From assembly GCF_037300705.1 (NCBI RefSeq), contig NZ_CP147776.1, forward strand, positions 2,046,001 to 2,110,000: 64,000 nucleotides of DNA, given 5' to 3'. The notes beneath the pieces are model-generated. The model made no database searches. It worked only from the letters and a program-made list of their open reading frames with translations, and had not been told where the DNA came from. Positions within the stretch are counted from its first letter, which is position 1. The number at the start of each line of letters is the position of its first letter. This DNA comes from Massilia sp. W12 (GTDB lineage: Bacteria; Pseudomonadota; Gammaproteobacteria; Burkholderiales; Burkholderiaceae_D). The translations under genes and the position numbers were made by a program. This document shows, one piece after another, positions 16,466 to 24,145 of the stretch.

Positions 16466-18425
16466 CCAGGATATCCAGCCAAAACGCGCGCCCGCCGGCG
16501 TCCGGCGCACGGTGTAATACATTTTGGTAAAACTGATCCACCATTGCAGCATTGCCGGGCGCATCGCCATACATAGATTTAAATTCGGCGGATTGCATAA
16601 ATCCCTGCGCCACCTGTTCCACACTTACGCCTTGATCAAAGCGGCTGATCCAATACCCCAGACCGCCGGCATCCGGCGCGCGGTTAAATGCGGCTTGATA
16701 AATGCGAAAGGCTTGCTCAGCGTGCGTGTCGCCCGGGAGGAAAAACCCTTTTTTGTCGCCTTCCACCCTTTCCACATTCACAAAGCTGAGCGTGGAGCCA
16801 TGTCCGGTAGCGGCGTTGAAACGGCCATTGGCAAAACTGACTTTGCCATCAAACAATCTGCCGGCTTTGATGATGTCAAAGCCATTGCCGCCATCAACAA
16901 AATCATTGCCGCTGTTGAGATAGAGCATATCGTCAATCCTGACATGCATGATGTCATCGCCATCCGCGCCATATAAGTGATCATCCTGCGAGCTGCCGGT
17001 GATCTGATTATTCAGCGCATTGCCGCGCCCGATATGCAGATTGCGTTCTGCCAGCCCTTGTCCGGCAGGGTTGCCTTTTAGCAGCATGATCAGATTTTCC
17101 ACATTCCCGGGCAGCGTGTAATCGCTCAGAGAGGTATACACGCTGTCTGTTCCGGCTGCCGGATCTTCCTGCACAATGCTGCCTGCTGCTTCAAGCCAGT
17201 AATGATCATTGCCCGCACCGCCGGCCAGGGTGGCGGCTTGCATCATGTCGCTCAAAGTGTTGGCGCCATCAAGATTCAGCCCGCCATCCAGAGATAGCAC
17301 ATGCAAATATTCCGGCCAGGGGCCATGTTGGTAGGGCTTGGCCAGACTGGCCCAGAATTCTGCATAGGAGCTGGTTTTCAGCAGAACTTGCTTGCCATCG
17401 CTGCTAAATCCGGAGAATCTCAGATAGCTTGATGCGTCTGCCGAATAGGGGGTAATTTGACGGGTTGCGCCGCTTTGCATGTCCCTGATGTAAGCAACAT
17501 CTTGCTCCGGACCGTCGCTATATAACAGGTGGCGCCCATCCGCACTGATATAATGCAATTTTACATAGCTGAATTCGCTGTCCGAGCCGCGCAAGACTTC
17601 CTTGAGTTCGCCGCTGATCAAGTCTTTTTCCATGATCAGGGGGTAGTAGCGATTGCTGCCGGTGTAAGATGATTGGAAGAAAACCTTGCTGCCATCCGCA
17701 GTCATCACGACGCGTTCAATATGAGTGTAAATTTTGCCATTGGCGTCAATATCAAGATATTGCATATCCCCGCTCTTGAGATTTTTCGCCACCAGGCGCG
17801 CCTGGGATATTGGCTTGTTCTGGCTTGGAGGCAGCAGATTACTGGCGTAGCTGGAAAATACGATGATGTTGCCATCCACGCTAAGTTGTTCTTCATATGA
17901 ATCTTCATCGCCAGCGACGCCGGCGCTGGTTTGCGATACCAGAGTCATCGCGCCGCTTAAGGTGTCTTTGATATATACATCCATTTTGCCGTTTTGATCA
18001 TTTGGCGCCCAGCCATCTGTTTTCAAATTCAAGCTCAGATAGCGTCCGTCCTGGCTCACGACCGGCATTTGAAGGGTAGGGGAGGCGTTTTTTTCTTGCC
18101 AAATCAGCTTGGATGAACCTTGCTTGATGTCGTACATCATCAGGTCGCTGCTTACTGATTGCTCCGTATTTGAATGTGTAACATAAGAAAACAGCAATTT
18201 GCTGCTGTCTGGGGAGAATTTCAAAAAATTGGTGTAATAGTTCCCTTCAGCCAGCTTGCGCGTGTCACCTGTTTGCAGATCTTTTAATAACAGTTGATAA
18301 GGTGGGTCGCCAGTCAGCAGGGAGCTTTGAATGTAGCGGAATATCGCCAGATATCTTCCATCCGGGGACATGCTTGTAGTATCGCCATTGACGTGGCTCA
18401 AAATTTCCTGGGTAATAACGGACAT
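16347..18425 (-). CDS. TolB-like beta-propeller protein with RTX-like repeats and C-terminal DUF4214 domains
   Basis: This 692-residue protein is probably secreted. Residues 1 to about 370 contain repeated SPDGRYLA / SQDGRYLS / SADGRHLL / SSDGKQVLL units typical of TolB/WD40-like propeller blades. Residues about 390-540 carry Gly-Asp-rich calcium-binding type motifs (LAGGAGNDHYW, LYGADGDDIM, VDGGNGFDII), as in RTX proteins. The last 130 residues hold two DUF4214 units, each with NRAPDAGGLGYW or HRAPDAGGRAFW. There is no Sec signal peptide, and the RTX repeats argue for type I secretion, though no transporter genes lie nearby. The gene is second copy in a tandem duplication. The start at 18425 lacks a strong RBS, so it is moderately certain. 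Confidence 0.8.
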   Translation of the reverse strand: MSVITQEILSHVNGDTTSMSPDGRYLAIFRYIQSSLLTGDPPYQLLLKDLQTGDTRKLAEGNYYTNFLKFSPDSSKLLFSYVTHSNTEQSVSSDLMMYDIKQGSSKLIWQEKNASPTLQMPVVSQDGRYLSLNLKTDGWAPNDQNGKMDVYIKDTLSGAMTLVSQTSAGVAGDEDSYEEQLSVDGNIIVFSSYASNLLPPSQNKPISQARLVAKNLKSGDMQYLDIDANGKIYTHIERVVMTADGSKVFFQSSYTGSNRYYPLIMEKDLISGELKEVLRGSDSEFSYVKLHYISADGRHLLYSDGPEQDVAYIRDMQSGATRQITPYSADASSYLRFSGFSSDGKQVLLKTSSYAEFWASLAKPYQHGPWPEYLHVLSLDGGLNLDGANTLSDMMQAATLAGGAGNDHYWLEAAGSIVQEDPAAGTDSVYTSLSDYTLPGNVENLIMLLKGNPAGQGLAERNLHIGRGNALNNQITGSSQDDHLYGADGDDIMHVRIDDMLYLNSGNDFVDGGNGFDIIKAGRLFDGKVSFANGRFNAATGHGSTLSFVNVERVEGDKKGFFLPGDTHAEQAFRIYQAAFNRAPDAGGLGYWISRFDQGVSVEQVAQGFMQSAEFKSMYGDAPGNAAMVDQFYQNVLHRAPDAGGRAFWLDILDQQKGTPASVLAAFAESAENQAALVGVIQAGVPYEVFQA

Positions 18426-18560
18426 GGTATTTTTATATTGAAATAGTTAAATTTTCTGTATTTCCTGAAATAGTATGCGTGAATTTAACATAAAGCAGGG
18501 ATGAAACACGCTTTACGCCAGACTGGAATAAGCAATCCAATCGTAGAGCCTCATCATGCC

Positions 18561-19184
18561 TTGGCTGGAGGAGGCGTGAAGCGGGAGGGATTTGGCGCAG
18601 CCGGACAGGGGCAAAAAACGGCGCGCTCATCAAGAGCGCGCCGCTGATGTCAGCTCAGGCTGGACTTAGAAGTAATAGCTGGCGAACAGGCCGGCATGGT
18701 TGCCGCTGAAGCTCGCATTGCTGTTTTCCAGGGTGTACTTCTCGTTCACCAGGCGGAAAGACACGCCCCAGTTTTTCGCACCCATGTATTCCACCGCCAG
18801 CACGCCGCCGGTGGTGTTGCCGTAGTTGCCGTTCAGATTCGCCGCTGCGCCGCTGCCGCTCAAGCGGGCATTGCGCACGAAACGCACGCCGCCGCCGACG
18901 CGCCATTGTTCATTGATGTGGTAAAACGCCAGCAATTCGATAGGGATACGGTTGAAGTTGGCGTCGCCATTCGAGGCTTCCGGCGTGAAGTGGACATGGT
19001 AGCCAACAGTGGCTTGCAGGGACACTTGCGGCGCAACGCGATATTCCACGCCACCTTTCATATCCAGGCCGGAACCGGCGCGGATGTTGACCGAGCTGCC
19101 GTCAGTGTATTTGGCGGTGGCCAGTGTGTCGCCGCCATAGGTGACGCCTACGCTCAACACCGGACGCAGGGCTCCAGTGTTTGC
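18561..19184. repeat. Direct repeat copy 2 of the outer-membrane barrel locus (full length)
   Basis: This is the complete version of the segment also found at 15496-15998, including the 123 bases (18871-18993) missing from the other copy. Confidence 0.88.
18613..18643 (-). terminator. Intrinsic terminator of the barrel gene
   Basis: A stem CGGCGCGCTC/GAGCGCGCCG followed by six T on the minus strand lies about 25 bases after the stop of the intact outer-membrane barrel gene. Confidence 0.85.
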
Positions 19185-19250
19185 ATCAGCAGCCTGGGCG
19201 GCGCCCATCAGGGACAGGGGCAGGGCGAGGGCAAGAAGAATTTTTTTCAT
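18666..19250 (-). CDS. Outer-membrane beta-barrel protein (8-stranded, OmpW/OmpX-like)
   Basis: This 194-residue protein has a clear signal peptide (MKKILLALALPLSLMGAAQA, cleavage after AQA). Alternating hydrophobic and polar strands follow (VEYRVAPQVSLQATVGYHV, IELLAFYHINEQWRVGGGV, GVLAVEYMGAKNWGVSFRLV). The terminal Phe in ASYYF is the signal for BAM-mediated insertion. The length fits a small 8-stranded barrel. The exact family is not certain. It ends in a strong terminator and is probably monocistronic. A decayed copy lies 3 kb away. Confidence 0.82.
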   Translation of the reverse strand: MKKILLALALPLSLMGAAQAADANTGALRPVLSVGVTYGGDTLATAKYTDGSSVNIRAGSGLDMKGGVEYRVAPQVSLQATVGYHVHFTPEASNGDANFNRIPIELLAFYHINEQWRVGGGVRFVRNARLSGSGAAANLNGNYGNTTGGVLAVEYMGAKNWGVSFRLVNEKYTLENSNASFSGNHAGLFASYYF

Positions 19251-19332
19251 AATGCTTAATGGTCAGTGTGTTGTGTCAAAAAATATTGGAGCGCAATTGT
19301 ACAGCATACTTATTAAAAACCTGGCCTTCAGA

Positions 19333-19682
19333 TCAAAAAAATTTCCTGATGGAAAAATAACAGGGCGCAGCGCAGACCGGTGCGCCCTGTGTATGGTGAA
19401 GCGGGCATGGCATGCGCCAGGATGATGGCGCGCCGTCCCAGATGATGTCGGCCGCCGCAAACTGGCAGCCGACAGACTGCCATCCACGCCCAAGATTTGG
19501 AATACATCCTGGATCGATTGCATCGCCATTAAATTGCCGGCCGATTGTGATTGAAATCGCGACCATACCCGATTCGTCATTGCGCACCAGGGCATAGACC
19601 TTGGCAGCCACTGCCTGCCATCACATTCCAATAAACCTTGTTGTGACAGGGCTTCATCATGTGCAGAGCGCCAGAAATTCAT
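19333..19682 (-). pseudogene. Possible frameshifted small hypothetical gene
   Basis: Two minus-strand frames seem to form one protein if a shift near 19605 is allowed. The first ends SQQGLLECDGRQW, and the second continues AAKVYALVRNDESGMVAISI and then GRQFNGDAIDPGCIPN. The second part has the alternation of a beta-sheet domain and a sensible composition, unlike a random frame. A terminator-like hairpin lies at its end. I do not recognise a family, and the reading across the shift is my inference. Confidence 0.3.
19351..19389 (-). terminator. Terminator-like hairpin
   Basis: The arms CAGGGCGCA (19361-19369) and TGCGCCCTG (19381-19389) form a 9-base stem. On the minus strand it is followed by TTATTTTTCC. 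It would end transcription entering from the right, consistent with a minus-strand gene having existed there. Confidence 0.55.
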
Positions 19683-19877
19683 AAAATCGCTTTGATTTAC
19701 TTGGATGAAGCATTTATGTGTATAAAAACCGCATAAAAATGATCTTGCCACAGCGAATATTCATTGTGTTTATTGTTTCCAGATGGCAAGATTGCGCCGT
19801 TTTCGCAAGTGATCTGACGCAACCCGCGCCTGACCGCTGCAATGCTTATCCCTTACTATTGATTATTGGAGAACCAC

Positions 19878-20564
19878 ATGAGTTTTACCCGCCTTGCTTC
19901 CATCAGCGCCATTGCCATGGTTTTGAGCGCCTGCGCCACTGGCCCGAAAGGCCCGATTGCATTGGAAAAGGACGCATTGGCGCCTGGTAAAAACGTTGGT
20001 GTGGCGATGTCCGCCTTGCCGACCCCTGACACCTATTTCCCCGGCGCTGACTGTCTGTTGTGTTATGCCGCCGCCAGCGTCATGCACACCAATCTGACGG
20101 CGCATACCAAGACCTTGAAGGTGGATGAGCTGGCAGGCGTGAAGGCGCAAGTCATGGATAAACTGCGCAAGCGCGGTTTGAATGTGGTGGATATCGCCCA
20201 GCCGATTGACCTCAAAGAACTGCCTGATTTCTCCGGCAATGAAAATCAGCCGCGCAAAGATTTCAGCAGTTTAAAGGCGAAATACAATATTGATAAACTG
20301 GTGATGCTGGATTTGAAGCTGGCCGGTTTTTCGCGCGGTTTTGCTGCCTATGTGCCAGTGGCGGAACCCAAGGCCATCGTTGGCGGCGTGGGCTATCTGC
20401 TTGATTTGCAAAGCAATACTTATCAATGGTACAAGCCTTTGAGCGTGATGAAGGCTGCGCAGGGCAGCTGGGATGAGCCGCCGCAATACCCCGGTCTGAC
20501 CAATGCGTATTACCAGGCGCTGGAAATCAGCAAAGACGAACTGAGCATGCCGCTGGCGCAATAA
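19878..20564 (+). CDS. Conserved lipoprotein of unknown function
   Basis: This 228-residue protein has a lipoprotein signal ending in LSAC (lipidated Cys19). Residue +2 is Ala, so it is probably sorted to the outer membrane. The mature part begins with a Pro/Gly-rich segment, carries a CLLC pair (about residues 55-58), and later has KYNIDKLVMLDLKLAGFSRG, a region resembling periplasmic mixed alpha-beta domains. The start at 19878 follows GGAGAACC. The next gene begins 3 bases after the stop and also encodes an exported protein, so they probably work together in the envelope. I do not recognise the family. Confidence 0.75.
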   Translation: MSFTRLASISAIAMVLSACATGPKGPIALEKDALAPGKNVGVAMSALPTPDTYFPGADCLLCYAAASVMHTNLTAHTKTLKVDELAGVKAQVMDKLRKRGLNVVDIAQPIDLKELPDFSGNENQPRKDFSSLKAKYNIDKLVMLDLKLAGFSRGFAAYVPVAEPKAIVGGVGYLLDLQSNTYQWYKPLSVMKAAQGSWDEPPQYPGLTNAYYQALEISKDELSMPLAQ

Positions 20565-20567
20565 ATC

Positions 20568-21479
20568 ATGCTGGCAGCGCGTTTTCTGACTGTGGCCATA
20601 CTGCTCGCGTATGGCGTCGCGCAGGCGCGGGAAGTGGCGACCATCGCTGAACCGCAAGCGCAGCCGGCCGCGCCGGCGCAAGCGTCTGCGCAGGCTTTAA
20701 GCAGCGGTAAATGGGTGTTGTCCCTGCCCAGCGAAGGGACGGTTCCTTTTGATGGCATTGTCACCTTTGACCATTATGGCAATAACAAGGGTGAACATGT
20801 GCAGGTGACGGCGCCGAATATCGCCACCGGGATCGCCGGTCTGATCCTTGGCGGTTTGCTGGTCAAAGGCATTTCTGACGCCGGCAAAGAGAAGGTGCGT
20901 GAGGAGGCCAATCTGGTCTTGCAGCCGTTTCGTCCGGTATTGGATAAATTCAATTATGCGCGCTTGACTGCGCCGCTGGAGCAGCCGGGCGCATCCGCCA
21001 AATTGCGCTTAGCCAGCGGGGCCCAGGCCGGCATAGATGAATTGGTGATGGAGTCGCGTCCGCTGTTTTCATTGACGCAGGATAAGCGCAGTCTGGTCTT
21101 ATCGAATCTGGTGCAAATCCAAAGCGCGGGCCGGCTGCTGTGGGAAAATCAGGTGCGCGTGGTGTCCCCGGTGTTTGCGGCAGAAGATATGAATGCGTTT
21201 TGGAATGAGCAGGAAGGCCGTAAATTGCTCGATGAAAGCCAGCGTTTGTATCTGCAATCGGTGCAAGCTGTGATGGCGCACTGGCGCACCAGCCAAACTA
21301 CTGACAGCGCGCAATTCAAAACTGTGCGTTATCAAGAGGGTGGGGTGGAGCAATTTGAGCGCGCCCTGGTCTTACAGGAACATTGCGACCGGCGCATTTT
21401 CAAAAATCTGCGCGGCCAATGGCTGATTTTGCCTGCCAGTCCCGGCGCCGATGCGGCAGCTTGCAAGCCGGCTGCATAA
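20568..21479 (+). CDS. Exported hypothetical protein
   Basis: This 303-residue protein has an N-terminal signal peptide (ARFLTVAILLAYGVAQA, cleavage after AQA) and an Ala/Pro/Gln-rich linker. A hydrophobic Gly-rich segment ATGIAGLILGGLLVKGI (about residues 86-102) could insert in a membrane. The rest is soluble, with two Cys near the C-terminus. No family is recognised. It is co-transcribed with the lipoprotein gene upstream (3-base gap) and ends at a bidirectional terminator. Confidence 0.7.
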   Translation: MLAARFLTVAILLAYGVAQAREVATIAEPQAQPAAPAQASAQALSSGKWVLSLPSEGTVPFDGIVTFDHYGNNKGEHVQVTAPNIATGIAGLILGGLLVKGISDAGKEKVREEANLVLQPFRPVLDKFNYARLTAPLEQPGASAKLRLASGAQAGIDELVMESRPLFSLTQDKRSLVLSNLVQIQSAGRLLWENQVRVVSPVFAAEDMNAFWNEQEGRKLLDESQRLYLQSVQAVMAHWRTSQTTDSAQFKTVRYQEGGVEQFERALVLQEHCDRRIFKNLRGQWLILPASPGADAAACKPAA

Positions 21480-21491
21480 ATAGTGTCCCTC

Positions 21492-21532
21492 AACCCCGTT
21501 TTTGGGCGCTCTGCCTGAAAACGGGGTTTTTT
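21492..21532. terminator. Bidirectional intrinsic terminator
   Basis: The arms AACCCCGTTTT (21492-21502) and AAAACGGGGTT (21518-21528), followed by T-run, lie between two convergent genes. The stem also reaches the stop codon of the minus-strand membrane protein gene at 21531. Confidence 0.8.
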
Positions 21533-22538
21533 ACGCCTTGGCCGGACGCGCATCCGTCGTGCTGGCGGAGAGCATGAAAAACAGCAGCAGCGGCAACAGC
21601 GCAATATACATGCGACTTTCATTGACCAGGCCGAAAATCAGAATATTCAACATGATGCCCAGATAAATCAGCATGCCTTTGAATTGGGCCTGGCTGTAGT
21701 GCTTGCAGCGCGCCAGTAAAAACGCGCAGGAGCCGAGCACAAAAGCGCTGTTGAGCACATCGGTCGAAGTGAAATTCTGATACAGCAGGTTTTTCAGGTT
21801 GTCCACGAAATACACATGATTGCCAAGCGTGCGATGCGCGCTGTCATCGCCGCCATTAATCGTGCTGATGAATAAATAACTGCGTATCCATTTGGTGTAC
21901 AAGGCGCCGCCAATCAAGAGCAGGATGCCGCACAGCAGGCGGGTGCGCGATTCCAGCCGCAGGCGCAATGTGCTCAGATCAAAGGTGAATGCATCCAGCA
22001 CAATGTATAAGGCGATGAACAGGGCGGCTTCACGGTTGATGATTTCCACCGCATACAAGGCCAGGAAAAAACCGATCGGCTTGGCTTGCAGCACGCCATA
22101 CGCAAACAGGGTGAAGATCAGGGCGTCGATGCAATCCCAGGGGTAAAACCAGTAATGCTGCAGCAGTAAAAATCCGAGCAGATACAGGCCCAGCCAGCGC
22201 AGTGCGGCAGCGGCCCCGGTCTGTTTTTGCAACAGGGCAAACAAAACAAAGCTTTGCGCTTGCAACATCAGGAATATAAACAGCTTGTAAGCGGCGCCCC
22301 AGTCCAGCCCGAAACAGCTGATCAGCTTGATCAGGGCCGGCCCCAGCAAGCGGTTTTGATACGCCAGCCAATGCGGTTTGCGCTCAAACACCGCCTGTGC
22401 GGCTTGTGTGAGTTCGGCAAAATGCGCGCCGTGAATTTGCAAGAGGACTTTGTATACCGCCAGCGCCAGGAAAAAAATCAGCGCGCCATATTGGCATTTG
22501 GCAGACAGGGACAGTCGCGGCGCTGTGTGCGGGATCAT
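21531..22538 (-). CDS. Polytopic membrane protein of unknown function
   Basis: This 335-residue integral inner-membrane protein has about nine hydrophobic helices, starting with YGALIFFLALAVYKVLLQI (residues 18-36) and ending with YIALLPLLLFFMLS. Conserved-looking polar spots such as RLLGPALI, YPWDCIDALIF and EIINREAALFI lie between helices. The general pattern resembles membrane glycosyltransferase-like or DUF-type proteins, but no signature is decisive. The start at 22538 has AAAGG upstream; a longer frame to 22604 lacks one. Confidence 0.65.
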   Translation of the reverse strand: MIPHTAPRLSLSAKCQYGALIFFLALAVYKVLLQIHGAHFAELTQAAQAVFERKPHWLAYQNRLLGPALIKLISCFGLDWGAAYKLFIFLMLQAQSFVLFALLQKQTGAAAALRWLGLYLLGFLLLQHYWFYPWDCIDALIFTLFAYGVLQAKPIGFFLALYAVEIINREAALFIALYIVLDAFTFDLSTLRLRLESRTRLLCGILLLIGGALYTKWIRSYLFISTINGGDDSAHRTLGNHVYFVDNLKNLLYQNFTSTDVLNSAFVLGSCAFLLARCKHYSQAQFKGMLIYLGIMLNILIFGLVNESRMYIALLPLLLFFMLSASTTDARPAKA

Positions 22539-22701
22539 AGCGGACAACCTTTCACAAACAGCTGGCATGCCGGCGCCGCGAAGCGCCAGATGCGGCCAGC
22601 GCATCGCCTGGCCGCAAGGGGGAGGAGGTCAAACATACTCAAATCAATCAATTTCGCGCCCGGCTTGCCAGGCTGCGCCTGTGCGCAGTCCGGCGCAGCG
22701 C

Positions 22702-23388
22702 TCAGTTCTCAGGCTCCACCACTTGCTGCAGCAATTTGGTGGTTTTGGCCAGGATAGGCCCGGCAATCACATCCTGTTGCAGCGTGGCGAAGGCGCCCTG
22801 GCCGAAATACAGGCCGTCGGACACCACAAAGGTGATGCGGATATTGCCCGGCGGCGGCGGGGCCAGACGCGGCCTGTGCCAGGGGCCAAGTTTGTTGAGC
22901 AGGGTTTGCGCGGCGCCGACCAGGTCTTTGGCCTGCACTTCGAGCGGATTGCCGGGGCCGTCAAAAATCGAGACTTTGCCGCTTTGGCTCAGATAGCGCA
23001 CGCCGCCGTCAGCAAATGCGGCCAGCACGTCCAGCCCGTGTTGCATTTGCGCTTCGACGATCACGCCTAATAAGAGTTTGCGCGGGGTTGGCGCGCCGAT
23101 CTCGCGCAAACGGTGGCAAGCCAGCGCGCGCAGCCGGCCATCTTCTGCCGCGTCTTGCGCAATCTGGTTGAGCATGCTGCGTTTGGGCGCATGCGCGGTC
23201 AATTCATGCCAAAGCGGGTGGTCTTCTTGCGGCGGCTGCTCAGCAAACAGCGCATAGTTATCGCAAAACAGCAGATTGTAGTGCGCGTTGACATGCGCTT
23301 GCGCATAAGGCTGGTGAAAAACCGGCTCAGCCGGCGCGGCCGGGGGCGGCGACTTGCGGCCCAGCGCCGCCATGATTTTGCCTAACAT
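22702..23388 (-). CDS. Conserved hypothetical protein
   Basis: This soluble 228-residue protein has no signal peptide and starts MLGKIMAALGRKSPPPAAPA. The N-terminal third contains aromatic/His-rich text (YAQAHVNAHYNLLFCDNY) and the C-terminal half a beta-rich domain (GKVSIFDGPG, ITFVVSDGLYFGQGA). I do not recognise the family. It begins 5 bases after the stop of the exported His-rich protein gene, so the two are co-transcribed. Confidence 0.65.
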   Translation of the reverse strand: MLGKIMAALGRKSPPPAAPAEPVFHQPYAQAHVNAHYNLLFCDNYALFAEQPPQEDHPLWHELTAHAPKRSMLNQIAQDAAEDGRLRALACHRLREIGAPTPRKLLLGVIVEAQMQHGLDVLAAFADGGVRYLSQSGKVSIFDGPGNPLEVQAKDLVGAAQTLLNKLGPWHRPRLAPPPPGNIRITFVVSDGLYFGQGAFATLQQDVIAGPILAKTTKLLQQVVEPEN

Positions 23389-23393
23389 GCTTA

Positions 23394-23756
23394 TCAGTGC
23401 CCGATCAGATGGTGAAAGGCGTCGTGCGCTTTGGAAAATGCCTGATCAGCTTGCTCCGGTTTGTCCTGGCATGTGCTTTTGAAGGTTTGCAAGGCTTGCG
23501 TGAGTTGCTCTGCGGACTGGCTCTTGATTTGTGCGGCGGCGTTGAGCAGCGCATCGCTTTGGGCGCAGGCTTTGCCGGCGCGTTCTGCTTTGGCGCTATG
23601 CCACAAGGGGGAAAGCACTTGGTGGAAGGCTTTGACATCTTCAGCCATTTTGTGCTTGTGGCCGTGCTTTTGCCCGTGTTTGTGTTCATCGGCAAAAGCC
23701 GTTGCGTTGACACAGAGGGTGGCAAGGGCAAAGCAGGTGCAAAGCAGGGTTTTCAT
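23394..23756 (-). CDS. Small exported His-rich protein
   Basis: This 120-residue protein has a signal peptide (MKTLLCTCFALATLCVNATA) followed by a metal-binding-like His cluster, HKHGQKHGHKH, and then an alpha-helical domain with two Cys and a terminal FHHLIGH. The His clusters suggest binding of Cu, Ni or Zn in the periplasm, but no family is recognised. The start at 23756 follows GGAAA; an upstream ATG at 23774 is less likely because the signal peptide begins at MKTLL. Confidence 0.65.
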   Translation of the reverse strand: MKTLLCTCFALATLCVNATAFADEHKHGQKHGHKHKMAEDVKAFHQVLSPLWHSAKAERAGKACAQSDALLNAAAQIKSQSAEQLTQALQTFKSTCQDKPEQADQAFSKAHDAFHHLIGH

Positions 23757-24145
23757 TATTTTCCTTTCAAGCAAAACATCATGATATCACCAGCGCAGTA
23801 TGCACAGCACAGTCACGGGTTCTGCAAAGCATGGCGCAATCTGCTGCGCAAGACGCAAGGCGCATGCCGCTTTGGGCGGCAGATGTGGTTTTTTTGTCGT
23901 GAACCTTTCTTCACAGGGCGCCATCCTGGCGCCGTTTTGCGCCCGCTATAGACACAGGGGCAGCGCTATGCTCACATTGATTCAGATGGCGCGGCGTCGC
24001 TTCATATAATACAAACACATCAGCCGCAAGCTGCAGCATGGCGTCAGTAAGCGGGGCGTCAGAGCGCACGCTCCGGCGGCTGAATTTTTGAATCAGGCAG
24101 GCTGTTTTGCGCCGCAGTCCGGCGCGCTAACTTGGAAAGCGCAAG
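23757..24145. promoter_or_regulatory. Divergent intergenic region upstream of the alpha-2-macroglobulin operon
   Basis: This 389-base stretch lies between divergently transcribed genes. A TATAAT box at 24005-24010 is a good -10 candidate for the macroglobulin operon, but no -35 box lies at the right distance. No gene-like frame of quality is present. Confidence 0.4.

Larger units (their letters stand above)
19251..19877. other. Intergenic region with a possible degenerate gene
   Basis: This 627-base stretch separates the barrel gene from the following lipoprotein gene. It contains a minus-strand terminator-like hairpin and a possible frameshifted small gene, both listed separately. The remainder (19683-19877) is AT-rich and presumably carries the promoter of the plus-strand lipoprotein pair. 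Confidence 0.5.
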
